Made by a program: the position numbers and the translations under genes | Part shown: positions 8,048 to 13,871 of the stretch, one piece after another | Layout of the letters: each line of letters begins with the position of its first letter | How positions within the stretch are numbered: position 1 is the first letter of the stretch | The notes under the pieces: generated by a model | Told to the model about the DNA's origin: nothing | Seen by the model: the letters and a program-made list of their open reading frames with translations, nothing else | Databases searched by the model: none | NCBI GenBank assembly: GCA_946187605.1 | Contig: CAMHRH010000009.1 | Coordinates: 1 to 17,472 of the forward strand | DNA length: 17,472 nucleotides | Reading direction: 5' to 3' | Origin: an uncultured Candidatus Saccharibacteria bacterium | Lineage (GTDB): Bacteria > Patescibacteriota > Saccharimonadia > Saccharimonadales > Saccharimonadaceae

Positions 8048-8977
8048 ATGGCAATACCAATTGTTTTGGCCATAATTGCAGCTATTTTTTACGCAGCGAC
8101 TAATCATATAGACAAATATCTTATTTCTAAAGCTGTTAAGAACGCAGACTATCGTGCACTAATTCTAGTTTCTACGATTATAGCTGGTGGCGTAATGGCC
8201 ATCATATACTTATTTGTTTGTAATTTTCAGCTAGCTTTTGATACCCCGAGTATTCTTTTATTATTGTTTAACTCGGCTCTTTATACGATTTCAAATATTT
8301 TTTGGTTTAAGGCGCTAGATAGAGACGACACGACAATAGTAGTAATCATGTTCCAACTTATTCCGGTTTTTATGTTACTGCTGTCTCCACTCGTGCTATC
8401 AGACCAGCATATAAACCCACTACAACTTATAGGTGGCTTATTAATCACTCTAGCCGCTGTATTTCTTACCTATGAACCGACGCACAAGAAATTCAACAAA
8501 GAAAAACTAATCACGCTTGCAATAATGGCTTTTGTGTCACTAGCATATGCAATATGGTTTATCATAGAACGATATATTAACCAAGAACACGATTTTAACC
8601 AAACCATACTGTGGTCTAATATTACATTATTCTTTGTTGGTATATTTATTTTCGTGTTTATAAAATCTTTCCGTAAATCTTTTTCAAAAATGTTAAAAAC
8701 CAATGGGCCAAAAGTTATTGGCTTAAATCTGGTCAATGAAATGCTTAATTCTTTTGGCGGCGTTCTTTCGACTTTTGCCGGAACTATGGCCTCCGTAGCA
8801 CTAATTTCCTTTGTTACGCAGGGTGTGCAACCATTTGCTGTCATGTTAATGGGTTTGACTATAACAAAACTATTTCCAAAGATTGAAAAAGAGAAAATTG
8901 CTAAGGCCGACATTGCAAAAAGAGTTATTACAATAATCGTGTGTGTTATTGGGCTTGGATTTATTGAATTTGGCTAA
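8048..8977 (+). CDS. EamA/DMT-family membrane transporter
   Basis: 309-aa protein made almost entirely of hydrophobic helices, about ten, arranged as two halves of five, as expected of the drug/metabolite transporter superfamily. The first half begins AIPIVLAIIAAIFYAATNHIDKYL, where small and polar residues match EamA helix 1. The second half starts near residue 153 (KLITLAIMAFVSLAYAIWFIIERYI), and the protein ends with a short soluble stretch and a last helix. Substrate cannot be inferred from sequence; relatives move amino acids, sugars or drugs. The coding sequence is visibly richer in A/T-ending codons (TTT, TTA, ATT) than the operons before and after it, which could reflect later acquisition. 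It is probably monocistronic, with a leaderless-type promoter. Confidence 0.85.
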   Translation: MAIPIVLAIIAAIFYAATNHIDKYLISKAVKNADYRALILVSTIIAGGVMAIIYLFVCNFQLAFDTPSILLLLFNSALYTISNIFWFKALDRDDTTIVVIMFQLIPVFMLLLSPLVLSDQHINPLQLIGGLLITLAAVFLTYEPTHKKFNKEKLITLAIMAFVSLAYAIWFIIERYINQEHDFNQTILWSNITLFFVGIFIFVFIKSFRKSFSKMLKTNGPKVIGLNLVNEMLNSFGGVLSTFAGTMASVALISFVTQGVQPFAVMLMGLTITKLFPKIEKEKIAKADIAKRVITIIVCVIGLGFIEFG

Positions 8978-9079
8978 TAAAAATATGAACTTTTGATATC
9001 CCTAAGTGAAATCACCTCTGTTAAATTCAAAAGAGTTTAAATACAGGGAATTTAATAGATTTATAGGAGTCAAGACAAC

Positions 9080-9101
9080 AAAAAAAGAGTCTTCCGACTC
9101 T
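9080..9101 (-). terminator. Terminator of tRNA-Ala
   Basis: On the minus strand a 6-bp stem AGAGTC/GACTCT with a GGAA tetraloop is followed directly by a run of T. It lies 13 nt downstream of the tRNA-Ala CCA end. Confidence 0.85.
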
Positions 9102-9114
9102 AATTCACCTAATA

Positions 9115-9191
9115 TGGTGGAGCGTATGAGATTCAAACTCATGACCTCCTGCTTGCAAAGCAGGCGCTCTAATCAGCTGAGCTAACGCCCC
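9115..9191 (-). tRNA. tRNA-Ala (UGC)
   Basis: The reverse strand folds into a full cloverleaf of 77 nt with encoded CCA. Acceptor stem GGGGCGT pairs with ACGCTCC (one G-U). The D arm contains AGCTCAGCTGATTAGAGC. The anticodon stem CCTGC/GCAGG encloses loop TTTGCAA, giving anticodon TGC. The T arm contains GTTTGAATC, with T where the family usually has GTTCGAATC. Promoter and leader are described separately; a terminator follows at 9080-9101. Confidence 0.96.
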
Positions 9192-9201
9192 ATAACATAA
9201 A

Positions 9202-9229
9202 GGAAGAAAGCGGGGGGGCGCTTTCTTCC
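9202..9229 (-). other. Perfect hairpin in the predicted tRNA-Ala leader
   Basis: Minus-strand GGAAGAAAGC (9229-9220) and GCTTTCTTCC (9211-9202) form a perfect 10-bp stem with an 8-nt, C-rich loop. The predicted start of the tRNA-Ala transcript (7 nt after the -10 box) falls on its first base, so the precursor would begin with this hairpin. It lacks a proper T run, so a terminator role for the upstream hemolysin III gene is less likely but possible. Confidence 0.6.
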
Positions 9230-9235
9230 ATAGCC

Positions 9236-9244
9236 ATAATATCA
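9236..9244 (-). promoter_or_regulatory. Extended -10 promoter of tRNA-Ala
   Basis: On the minus strand TGATATTAT is an extended -10 element. Its last base is at 9236, predicting a start at 9229 and a 38-nt leader before the tRNA 5' end at 9191. Confidence 0.6.
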
Positions 9245-9269
9245 CATTGCGTAAAAAAACGCAAGCTTA

Positions 9270-9947
9270 TCATAATATACAGAGTAGAATCATAATACCA
9301 TGACAAATACTACCGGCTAAAACTAGCAAATGAAAAATCGAATGCATATAGCGAAACTCGCGCTCCATACCAAAGAATAACGCACCAATCGTATAGAATA
9401 TTCCGCCCAAGAAAAGCAAAACTGTGCCAATGACCGGAAGAATCTGCATCAAGCTCGGCAAACAGAGAATAATGCACCAGCCAAGCCCCAAATAACACAC
9501 CATCGAAAAGACCGAAAACTTCTTTAAATCGATTGCGTTAAGCACGATTCCTATGATCGACATTAGCCACACTACGCCAAACATTACCCATGCAACAACA
9601 GGCTCAATCTTCATCAGCGCAATCAAAGTCACCGGCGTATAACTACCGGCAATCAGCAAAAAAATCATACAATGATCAATTACCTGCATTACTTTCTTGG
9701 CGGTGTCTCTTCTTCGAATCCCATGATAAATCGCCGAAATACTAAAAAGCCCTAGCATCGAAACACTGAATGCTAGTCCCGTCAAAACGCCAGCCGCACC
9801 ATATTCGATCGCGCCACGAATAATACAAAGCACCAAAATCGGAACCGCAAACGCTGCTCCAACGATATGCGAAACCATATTGAAGATTTCTTCACCTCTC
9901 GTATAATCAGGAAGTTTACGCTCGGAAATCTTTGTTCGTTTTTTCAT
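9270..9947 (-). CDS. Hemolysin III family (YqfA/PAQR-like) membrane protein
   Basis: 225-aa protein with seven hydrophobic helices. Hallmarks of the hemolysin III/PAQR family are EEIFNMVSHIVG (residues about 19-30), SAIYHGIRR with the conserved S-x-x-x-H, DHCMIFLLIAGSYTP, and the C-terminal FGMEREFRYMHSIFHLLVLAGSICH. The three His residues in SAIYH, MHSIFH and GSICH are the ligands that hold zinc in PAQR structures. The cytolytic name is historical; bacterial members are thought to act on membrane lipids, but the activity is not settled. The gene ends with TGA at 9270, and a weak hairpin (9247-9264) lies just beyond. Its start is divergent from the CorA gene, 54 bp away, each with its own -10 box. 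Confidence 0.9.
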   Translation of the reverse strand: MKKRTKISERKLPDYTRGEEIFNMVSHIVGAAFAVPILVLCIIRGAIEYGAAGVLTGLAFSVSMLGLFSISAIYHGIRRRDTAKKVMQVIDHCMIFLLIAGSYTPVTLIALMKIEPVVAWVMFGVVWLMSIIGIVLNAIDLKKFSVFSMVCYLGLGWCIILCLPSLMQILPVIGTVLLFLGGIFYTIGALFFGMEREFRYMHSIFHLLVLAGSICHGIMILLCIL

Positions 9948-9954
9948 TAGCTTA

Positions 9955-9960
9955 ATTATA
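9955..9960 (-). promoter_or_regulatory. -10 box of the hemolysin III gene
   Basis: Minus-strand TATAAT whose last base lies 8 nt before the A of the ATG (9947). There is no room for a Shine-Dalgarno, so a leaderless or near-leaderless mRNA is predicted. Confidence 0.65.
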
Positions 9961-9988
9961 ACTCAAAAACCATCTTGAAAAATTAGCG

Positions 9989-9994
9989 TATAAT
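9989..9994 (+). promoter_or_regulatory. -10 box of the CorA gene
   Basis: TATAAT ends 8 nt before the ATG at 10002, again predicting an almost leaderless mRNA. Together with the minus-strand box at 9955-9960 this makes a compact divergent promoter pair. Confidence 0.65.
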
Positions 9995-10001
9995 ATTAAT
10001 C

Positions 10002-10949
10002 ATGCTCAAGTATTACAAGACTAATCATTCCACAAAAGTTCTCGAAAAGCTACGCGCCGCCGAGACTGATTGCTGGATTGACTTAGTTAAGCCAAGCGAC
10101 AGCGAAATTGATACAGTCGTTTCGGAAACCGGCATCGACCGCGATTTACTCATAAAGATGCGCGACGATGACGAGCTTCCGCGCATCGAGGTGTCTGGCA
10201 ACGCCACCCTGACCGTACTAGATGTTCCGGCGCTTGAAGACGACGATGACGACGACGATGACTATATTACTTACCCACTAGGCATTATCGCTACGCAAAA
10301 CAACTATATTATTACGATTGCACCGGTCGAAACCGGCATTCTAGACAACTTCCGCAGGGGCAGCGCTCCAGATTTTCGCACCGCCAAAAAGACCCGCTTC
10401 TTACTTCAAATTATTTCTGCCGCCGCAGCGCGCTATATTCATGTACTCGATGCCACATACAAGACAATCGACGCAAAAGAGAACAGCATTCAAGATTCGA
10501 CCAAAAATGAAGACCTTATCGATTTATTAACCATAGAGAAAACTCTTGTTTACTTCGAAAGCTCACTCAAGAAAAACCGCCTCGTCCTTGACCGGCTCAG
10601 TAAAGGCAACGTGCTGCCTTTATACGATGGCGATTTAGATATTCTCGAAGATGCTATGATTGAAAACGAACAGGCACTCGATATGGCCGACGTCTATCGT
10701 AAAATTCTAAAATCAATCGCCGAAACTTATAGTTCAGTTATTAATAATAACCAGAATGACATCATGAAATTTCTCGCTGGCGTTACTATCGTCCTATCTA
10801 TTCCAACAATCGTATCGTCATTTCTTGGCATGAATGTGCAATTCGGCATTATTGGTACTAGTCCAATCTCCGCCGCAATCATATTAGTCGGCTCCGTTAT
10901 TCTCTCCGTCATTCTCGCAGTCTGGCTCAAAAAGCACGGTATGTTGTAA
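10002..10949 (+). CDS. CorA-type divalent cation channel
   Basis: 315-aa member of the CorA Mg2+/Co2+ transporter family. The N-terminal alpha/beta cytoplasmic domain begins LKYYKTN and contains CWIDLVKPSDSEID. It is followed by long charged helices (about 140-245) and two C-terminal transmembrane helices. The pore signature GMN is at 276-278 (SFLGMNVQF); the more usual context is YGMNF. The C-terminus KKHGML follows the last helix. An unusual run of eight Asp (80-87, after LE), encoded by mixed GAC/GAT codons, lies in the cytoplasmic domain where family members bind regulatory Mg2+. No neighbours point to a particular metal. Its start is 54 bp from the divergent hemolysin III gene. Confidence 0.9.
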   Translation: MLKYYKTNHSTKVLEKLRAAETDCWIDLVKPSDSEIDTVVSETGIDRDLLIKMRDDDELPRIEVSGNATLTVLDVPALEDDDDDDDDYITYPLGIIATQNNYIITIAPVETGILDNFRRGSAPDFRTAKKTRFLLQIISAAAARYIHVLDATYKTIDAKENSIQDSTKNEDLIDLLTIEKTLVYFESSLKKNRLVLDRLSKGNVLPLYDGDLDILEDAMIENEQALDMADVYRKILKSIAETYSSVINNNQNDIMKFLAGVTIVLSIPTIVSSFLGMNVQFGIIGTSPISAAIILVGSVILSVILAVWLKKHGML

Positions 10950-10952
10950 AAT
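10947..10952 (+). promoter_or_regulatory. Possible -10 box of the DUF308 gene
   Basis: TAAAAT overlaps the TAA stop of the CorA gene. It would give a leader of about 19 nt carrying AAGGA (10965-10969), 8 nt before the ATG at 10978. Readthrough from the CorA gene is an equal alternative. Confidence 0.4.
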
Positions 10953-10977
10953 TATCTTAAATAAAAGGATACCGAAA

Positions 10978-11577
10978 ATGTCTCAAAAAGCAGTGCACAA
11001 AATCGAAGTCAAGGAAGCGCGCAAAGTTCGCAGTTTTACTATGCCAACCGGCATCAATGTTATTTTATTAATTCTTGGCATCTGTTTGCTAATCTGGGCT
11101 GACCAGGTTACAAGCCTTATTTCTATCGTCATTGGCGCAACCTTTATCATTTGCGCAATCTATAACTATATTGCGTGGGTACGCGTCGAAAATCGCGCTG
11201 TTGCCGACAACGCCAAACTCATGAGCGCAATCGCGCTAGCCATCGCTGGTGGTTTCCTGATTATCCAAAACGGCTTCATTAAAGAAGTTATTTCAATCAT
11301 TATCGGCATCTTTCTTCTTATTGAAAGCATTTTTCGCATGCAAGACTCACTTAATGGTAAAAAATATAATCCGAACTATAAAAATGCACTCATATTATCA
11401 ATAGTTGGCGTAATATGCGGCGCACTTTGTATCTTCGGTAAACTAATCGTGCCAAACTTAGTTCTGCAAGTCTTGGGCGTATTGCTCATTATCTTCGCAT
11501 TCGCCGATACGACCGGAGGCATCATAACTAGCAAGTCCGCCAAAAAAGTCGAATCAAAAATCATCGACGAACAATAA
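10978..11577 (+). CDS. DUF308 (HdeD-like) membrane protein
   Basis: 199-aa protein with six predicted hydrophobic helices between residues about 25 and 180. Regular Gly-containing helix ends (ILGICLLIWADQVTSLISIVIGATFII; IIIGIFLLIESIFRMQDSL) match the short repeated two-helix units of DUF308/HdeD proteins. Both ends are charged and presumably cytoplasmic (basic N-terminus, KKVESKIIDEQ at the C-terminus). HdeD is linked to acid resistance in enterobacteria, but DUF308 members in other phyla have no settled function. A good Shine-Dalgarno (AAGGA at 10965-10969) supports the start. It lies 28 nt behind the CorA gene and converges with the small gene at 11599-11694. Confidence 0.8.
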   Translation: MSQKAVHKIEVKEARKVRSFTMPTGINVILLILGICLLIWADQVTSLISIVIGATFIICAIYNYIAWVRVENRAVADNAKLMSAIALAIAGGFLIIQNGFIKEVISIIIGIFLLIESIFRMQDSLNGKKYNPNYKNALILSIVGVICGALCIFGKLIVPNLVLQVLGVLLIIFAFADTTGGIITSKSAKKVESKIIDEQ

Positions 11578-11598
11578 TCGCGCTAATATTTTTTTAAA

Positions 11599-11694
11599 TT
11601 AATTCCCACAAGCCAAAAGTTCTTCGCTGTCGTTTTCCGACTCAGCCAATTCCTCATCTAAGATTCTCAGATCTTTCTCATCGGCATCTTCCAT
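11599..11694 (-). CDS. 31-residue acidic microprotein
   Basis: Short open frame on the minus strand reading MEDADEKDLRILDEEL and ending SEELLACGN before TAA. About half of its residues are Asp or Glu. It is likely real because a TAAAAT -10 box (11701-11706) ends exactly 7 nt before its ATG, the same spacing as in several longer genes of this window. A terminator of the upstream minus gene sits just beyond that box, making this a separate transcription unit. One Cys (residue 29) is near the C-terminus. The function is unknown; acidic microproteins can bind basic partners or mimic DNA, but nothing here shows that. Confidence 0.55.
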   Translation of the reverse strand: MEDADEKDLRILDEELAESENDSEELLACGN

Positions 11695-11700
11695 ACAACT

Positions 11701-11706
11701 ATTTTA
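11701..11706 (-). promoter_or_regulatory. -10 box of the microprotein gene
   Basis: Minus-strand TAAAAT, last base 7 nt before the ATG at 11694. Predicts a leaderless transcript for the 31-residue frame. Confidence 0.5.
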
Positions 11707-11710
11707 CATG

Positions 11711-11738
11711 AAAAATACCGGAGCTACCATAGCTCCGG
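11711..11738 (-). terminator. Terminator of the 208-aa gene
   Basis: A 9-bp perfect GC-rich stem (CCGGAGCTA at 11718-11726 with TAGCTCCGG at 11730-11738) has a 3-nt loop. On the minus strand it is followed by TATTTTT, and it begins 13 nt after the stop codon at 11751. Confidence 0.85.
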
Positions 11739-11750
11739 CGTTTTCATTTC

Positions 11751-12377
11751 TTAGTGGATTGCGTATTTAATTTCACCATTCTCCAAGCCTACCATAACGT
11801 CATCTGTATTGCTCGTGCATCTTCCAGTGTCATGTTTTATGCCCCAAAGCGTATAGCCATCCAAACCAATATCTTTATAACGGTCAAGATTCCATACTAT
11901 AATCGAGTTCTGGTCTCGCTCCAGGGAGTAATAATCTCGGCCGATTGCGACAATATTTCCATAGTAGCTAGCCGCCGTCGGACGCGCATTAAATAACACA
12001 AACAACGACTCGTCAGCTGGCCTTCCTGCATACGCATTCATATAGACATTCTCTGTCAATATTTCCGAGTCGCGCGTCTTGCCAAAATCTAGCGTCACGC
12101 ACCCTATCTCGAAGTATTCCGAAGCAAATTTTGCCGCTTCAATGAAAAGTTTTTCCCAATCTGGCTCTTTCTCAAGATTATGCTCGGCATAATGATCGAA
12201 ACCTAAATAGCAACGCGAATTTAGCCGAAGCTTGTCAGAATAGATTACCTGCACGCCAGCCTTGTCGGCGCAAGGAAAACTACCATATCTGACTCCTCGA
12301 TCAGTAAAACTATAGCCCGACGCACTGATAACCGAGGAATCCTCGTATCCACTAAATGTCCTAAATAACATTCTCAT
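11751..12377 (-). CDS. Hypothetical protein, 208 aa
   Basis: No family recognised. The protein is soluble, without signal peptide or membrane helix, and rich in aromatic residues. Features visible are an N-terminal MRMLFRTFSGYEDSS, a central FASEYFEIGCVTLDFGKTRDS, VYMNAYAGRP, and a Tyr/Asp-rich C-terminal half with IGRDYYSLERDQNSIIVWNLDRYKDIG. Four Cys are scattered without a metal-binding pattern. Start is supported by AGGAG 6 nt upstream and by an extended -10 box at 12425-12433 that gives a leader of about 40 nt. A strong terminator closes the unit at 11711-11738. It lies at the left edge of the repeat-rich stretch that ends at tRNA-Gln, so it may be accessory. Codon use resembles neighbouring genes. 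Confidence 0.75.
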   Translation of the reverse strand: MRMLFRTFSGYEDSSVISASGYSFTDRGVRYGSFPCADKAGVQVIYSDKLRLNSRCYLGFDHYAEHNLEKEPDWEKLFIEAAKFASEYFEIGCVTLDFGKTRDSEILTENVYMNAYAGRPADESLFVLFNARPTAASYYGNIVAIGRDYYSLERDQNSIIVWNLDRYKDIGLDGYTLWGIKHDTGRCTSNTDDVMVGLENGEIKYAIH

Positions 12378-12424
12378 AGCACACTCCTTTCCGCCCCCAA
12401 ATGGAATCTATAAGCAACATAACA

Positions 12425-12433
12425 ATTATAACA
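12425..12433 (-). promoter_or_regulatory. Extended -10 promoter of the 208-aa gene
   Basis: Minus-strand TGTTATAAT is an extended -10. Start near 12418 gives a leader of about 40 nt with a Shine-Dalgarno sequence before the ATG at 12377. Confidence 0.65.
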
Positions 12434-12473
12434 CCTATACTTTCGCCGCCCGAAATTCACAAGAAAAATCCTA

Positions 12474-12547
12474 GCTCGCCAAAGGCGAGCAAAGAAATAA
12501 AAAAGGAATCCTTACGGATTCTTTTTTATTCATCAATCTGGCTGGGC
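12474..12547. repeat. Diverged third copy of the terminator-seam module
   Basis: GCTCGCC/GGCGAGC forms a perfect 7-bp hairpin (12474-12490). It is followed by AAAGAAAT, a bidirectional terminator hairpin (12496-12530) and TGGCTGGGC (12539-12547). The order GGCGAGCAA, GAAA, A-rich terminator, TGGCTGGG matches the right part of the two 156-bp repeats, but with many substitutions. The last nine bases equal the minus-strand 3' end of tRNA-Gln. Confidence 0.6.
12496..12530. terminator. Bidirectional terminator with no upstream gene
   Basis: AATAAAAAAGGAATCC (12496-12511) pairs with GGATTCTTTTTTATT (12516-12530) over 15 bp with one bulged G and a TTAC loop, giving T runs in both directions. It sits between divergent gene starts (12377 minus, 12677 plus), so neither neighbouring gene needs it. 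Confidence 0.75.
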
Positions 12548-12622
12548 AAAATTAAGCAGGCTTTAACCATCTACAAAGAAACTGTCAGAAAAAGGCTAAA
12601 TAAATTCAATCCAGAAAACTAA
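12539..12622 (+). pseudogene. 27-residue coding tail (QALTIYKE remnant), copy 1
   Basis: In-frame stretch WLGKIKQALTIYKETVRK..., ending in TAA. It is strikingly similar to a second tail at 13395-13475: 15 of the first 23 residues are identical, and most nucleotide differences fall at third codon positions, which argues for shared coding ancestry. Any longer frame upstream would run through the terminator hairpin and lacks a ribosome site, so it is best read as the 3' remnant of a gene. Protein family not recognised. Confidence 0.45.
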
Positions 12623-12661
12623 TCATCATAATCGACTCCTCAGTCTGTCCACGACAATATA

Positions 12662-12670
12662 TGATAGAAT
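12662..12670 (+). promoter_or_regulatory. Extended -10 promoter of the 177-aa gene
   Basis: TGATAGAAT ends 7 nt before the ATG at 12677, predicting a leaderless mRNA. Confidence 0.65.
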
Positions 12671-12676
12671 TGCAGT

Positions 12677-13210
12677 ATGGATAATCTAGATACAAAACAA
12701 ACGACTATTTACCTCGATATTAGTTTTAGAGAAGGTAACCAAGATTATCATCTATTAAACTATGAAGTGTATCCAGAAAATGTCGACACAGAAGACGATA
12801 CAAAACTCTCTGCATTTCCGGAACGTCCTTCGTTTAGCGTTAATAAAACCCTAGAAACAAATGACGAAATTGCTGAAGCCACAGTAAATTATTTGACCTC
12901 ACTCAGGCTTTATCTTCACTCTTACAGTATCACTCGTAATCGCATGTATGTTTCTTATAGACGTAAAACATCTACTTTCAGCAATAAGCTTACATACTCT
13001 CCTGCTCATCAAACATTAGAATTATTTATTGAAGCCTGGGTGCAAAAAGAGGACGGCGTCGATTACGAAAAAGAGCTAAACATTAAACTCCACCATCCAA
13101 TTAATGCCATCACGCCAGAAGAAATCAAAAACCTTGGGCTCGAACTTAAAGAGAGTGGGACCATAATTCCAGCAATACTCAGTGAAAACGAATTACCAGA
13201 CAACTATTAG
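12677..13210 (+). CDS. Hypothetical protein, 177 aa, in the repeat-flanked region
   Basis: Unrecognised soluble protein without signal peptide or membrane helix. The N-terminal half alternates hydrophobic and polar residues (TTIYLDISFREGNQDYHLLNYEV), suggesting beta strands. The middle (EIAEATVNYLTSLRLYLHSYSI) looks helical. A second strand-rich part follows, with a basic patch SYRRKTSTFSNK. The C-terminus is acidic. Composition is more A/T-rich than the housekeeping genes. It is flanked on both sides by terminator-seam modules ending in TGGCTGGG (12539 and 13247/13395), so it looks like a cargo gene. A leaderless-type promoter lies directly upstream. The terminator inside the first 156-bp repeat would end its transcript. 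No function can be assigned. Confidence 0.72.
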   Translation: MDNLDTKQTTIYLDISFREGNQDYHLLNYEVYPENVDTEDDTKLSAFPERPSFSVNKTLETNDEIAEATVNYLTSLRLYLHSYSITRNRMYVSYRRKTSTFSNKLTYSPAHQTLELFIEAWVQKEDGVDYEKELNIKLHHPINAITPEEIKNLGLELKESGTIIPAILSENELPDNY

Positions 13211-13246
13211 AAGGGCAAAAATCGAGCAAACTCTTAGCCTTAATCT

Positions 13247-13402
13247 TGGCTGGGCCGGCAGGATATAAACAATGCGCCGTCACCCTCGCTTTGCTCGGGC
13301 CGGGCATTGGGCGAACCTGGGCTCGAACCCCGCCACGCCTACGGCGAACAATGAAACAAAATAAGACCCTACGGGTCTTTTTTTGATTTCATTGTGGCTG
13401 GG
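13247..13402. repeat. 156-bp structured repeat, copy 1
   Basis: Nearly identical to 15236-15391, with two substitutions (13282 and 13348) and two single-base indels. Order of parts: TGGCTGGGCCGGCAGGAT (13247-13264, equal to the 3' end of tRNA-Gln), an imperfect hairpin bounded by CAATGC/GCATTG (13270-13309), a GGCG...CGCC segment with a T-arm-like GTTCGAG on the minus strand, a small CGCC/GGCG hairpin, a long terminator hairpin (13349-13394), and TGGCTGGG again (13395-13402). It is thus bounded by short direct repeats. Confidence 0.92.
13349..13394. terminator. Long bidirectional terminator hairpin in repeat copy 1
   Basis: Outer arms CAATGAAA/TTTCATTG enclose A-rich and T-rich arms and a GACCC/GGGTC core with a TAC loop. 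The result is about 20 base pairs with T runs usable on both strands. It can end the 177-aa gene transcript from the left and the 124-aa gene transcript from the right. Confidence 0.8.
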
Positions 13403-13475
13403 GCAAATTCGTCAGGCATTAACAATTTACAAGGAAGATATTAAACAAAAGCTCAACAATTTCAAACTTAAATAG
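13395..13475 (+). pseudogene. 26-residue coding tail (QALTIYKE remnant), copy 2
   Basis: WLGQIRQALTIYKEDIKQKL... ends in TAG. It begins exactly at the TGGCTGGG seam that closes the 156-bp repeat, as copy 1 begins at its own seam. Upstream in the same frame is a TAA before the terminator, with no plausible start except TTG. Probable 3' remnant of the same unknown gene as 12539-12622. Confidence 0.45.
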
Positions 13476-13483
13476 AGTATTTT

Positions 13484-13858
13484 TTATACTTTTAATTCAT
13501 CTACAGCAAAGAGCATGCAGACATCACCAGTACTAGCCATAGTCCAATAATGCTTGTCGTCAATATATCCATCGGCCTTTTTCTTTGCATCTTCTTTGTA
13601 AGAAAATACTTTAACTGCACGAAAAGATGCTTGGCTATATGGAAATCCGTCATCAAATTCAAAGTCATACGGCATTTCATACTCTTCATAGCCACCTAGA
13701 TAATCTGCGGCAAGAAGAACGTATTTTGCGCCATCCTTATCGGAAAAGATGTAAATCATGGAGTCTGGGGTTATTTGCTTTGCGCCATCATAAAGAACTC
13801 CTTCAACGCCATAGGAATTGAGAATCTCGGCCAATTCTTCTTGTTCGATTTTATTCAT
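13484..13858 (-). CDS. Hypothetical acidic protein, 124 aa
   Basis: No family recognised. The protein is soluble and acidic, with strands predicted around SMIYIFSDKDGAKYVLLAADYLGG, an aromatic/acidic stretch YEEYEMPYDFEFDDGFPYS, and a C-terminal WTMASTGDVCMLFAVDEL. The short single-domain form recalls small immunity-type or accessory proteins, but that is only an impression. The longest frame would start at 13879, but a perfect TATAAT (minus strand, 13871-13866) covers codons 3-5 of that version. The ATG at 13858 (or the adjacent one at 13861) is therefore the likely start, giving an almost leaderless mRNA. It lies downstream of the 387-aa gene, separated by that gene's terminator, inside the interval bounded by the two 156-bp repeats. 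Confidence 0.7.
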   Translation of the reverse strand: MNKIEQEELAEILNSYGVEGVLYDGAKQITPDSMIYIFSDKDGAKYVLLAADYLGGYEEYEMPYDFEFDDGFPYSQASFRAVKVFSYKEDAKKKADGYIDDKHYWTMASTGDVCMLFAVDELKV

Positions 13859-13865
13859 CATATCT

Positions 13866-13871
13866 ATTATA
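13866..13871 (-). promoter_or_regulatory. -10 box of the 124-aa gene
   Basis: Perfect minus-strand TATAAT. Its last base is 8 nt before the ATG at 13858 and 5 nt before the ATG at 13861. It fixes the gene start downstream of 13866. Confidence 0.65.

Noticed and set aside
8470..8913. 147-codon minus-strand frame inside the EamA gene
   Set aside because: Antisense to a clear ten-helix transporter; no start signals.
9247..9264. Small hairpin TTGCGT/ACGCAA after the hemolysin III gene as a terminator
   Set aside because: Six-base-pair stem whose T run is in the loop rather than after the stem; too weak to list as a terminator.
12401..12622. Plus-strand 73-codon frame containing the first QALTIYKE tail
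   Set aside because: It runs through a perfect hairpin and a bidirectional terminator and has no Shine-Dalgarno. Only the last 27 codons show signs of coding ancestry.
13310..13348. GTTCGAG segment in the 156-bp repeats as a second tRNA gene
   Set aside because: Only a T-arm-like piece can be folded on the minus strand; no anticodon or D arm pairs with it.
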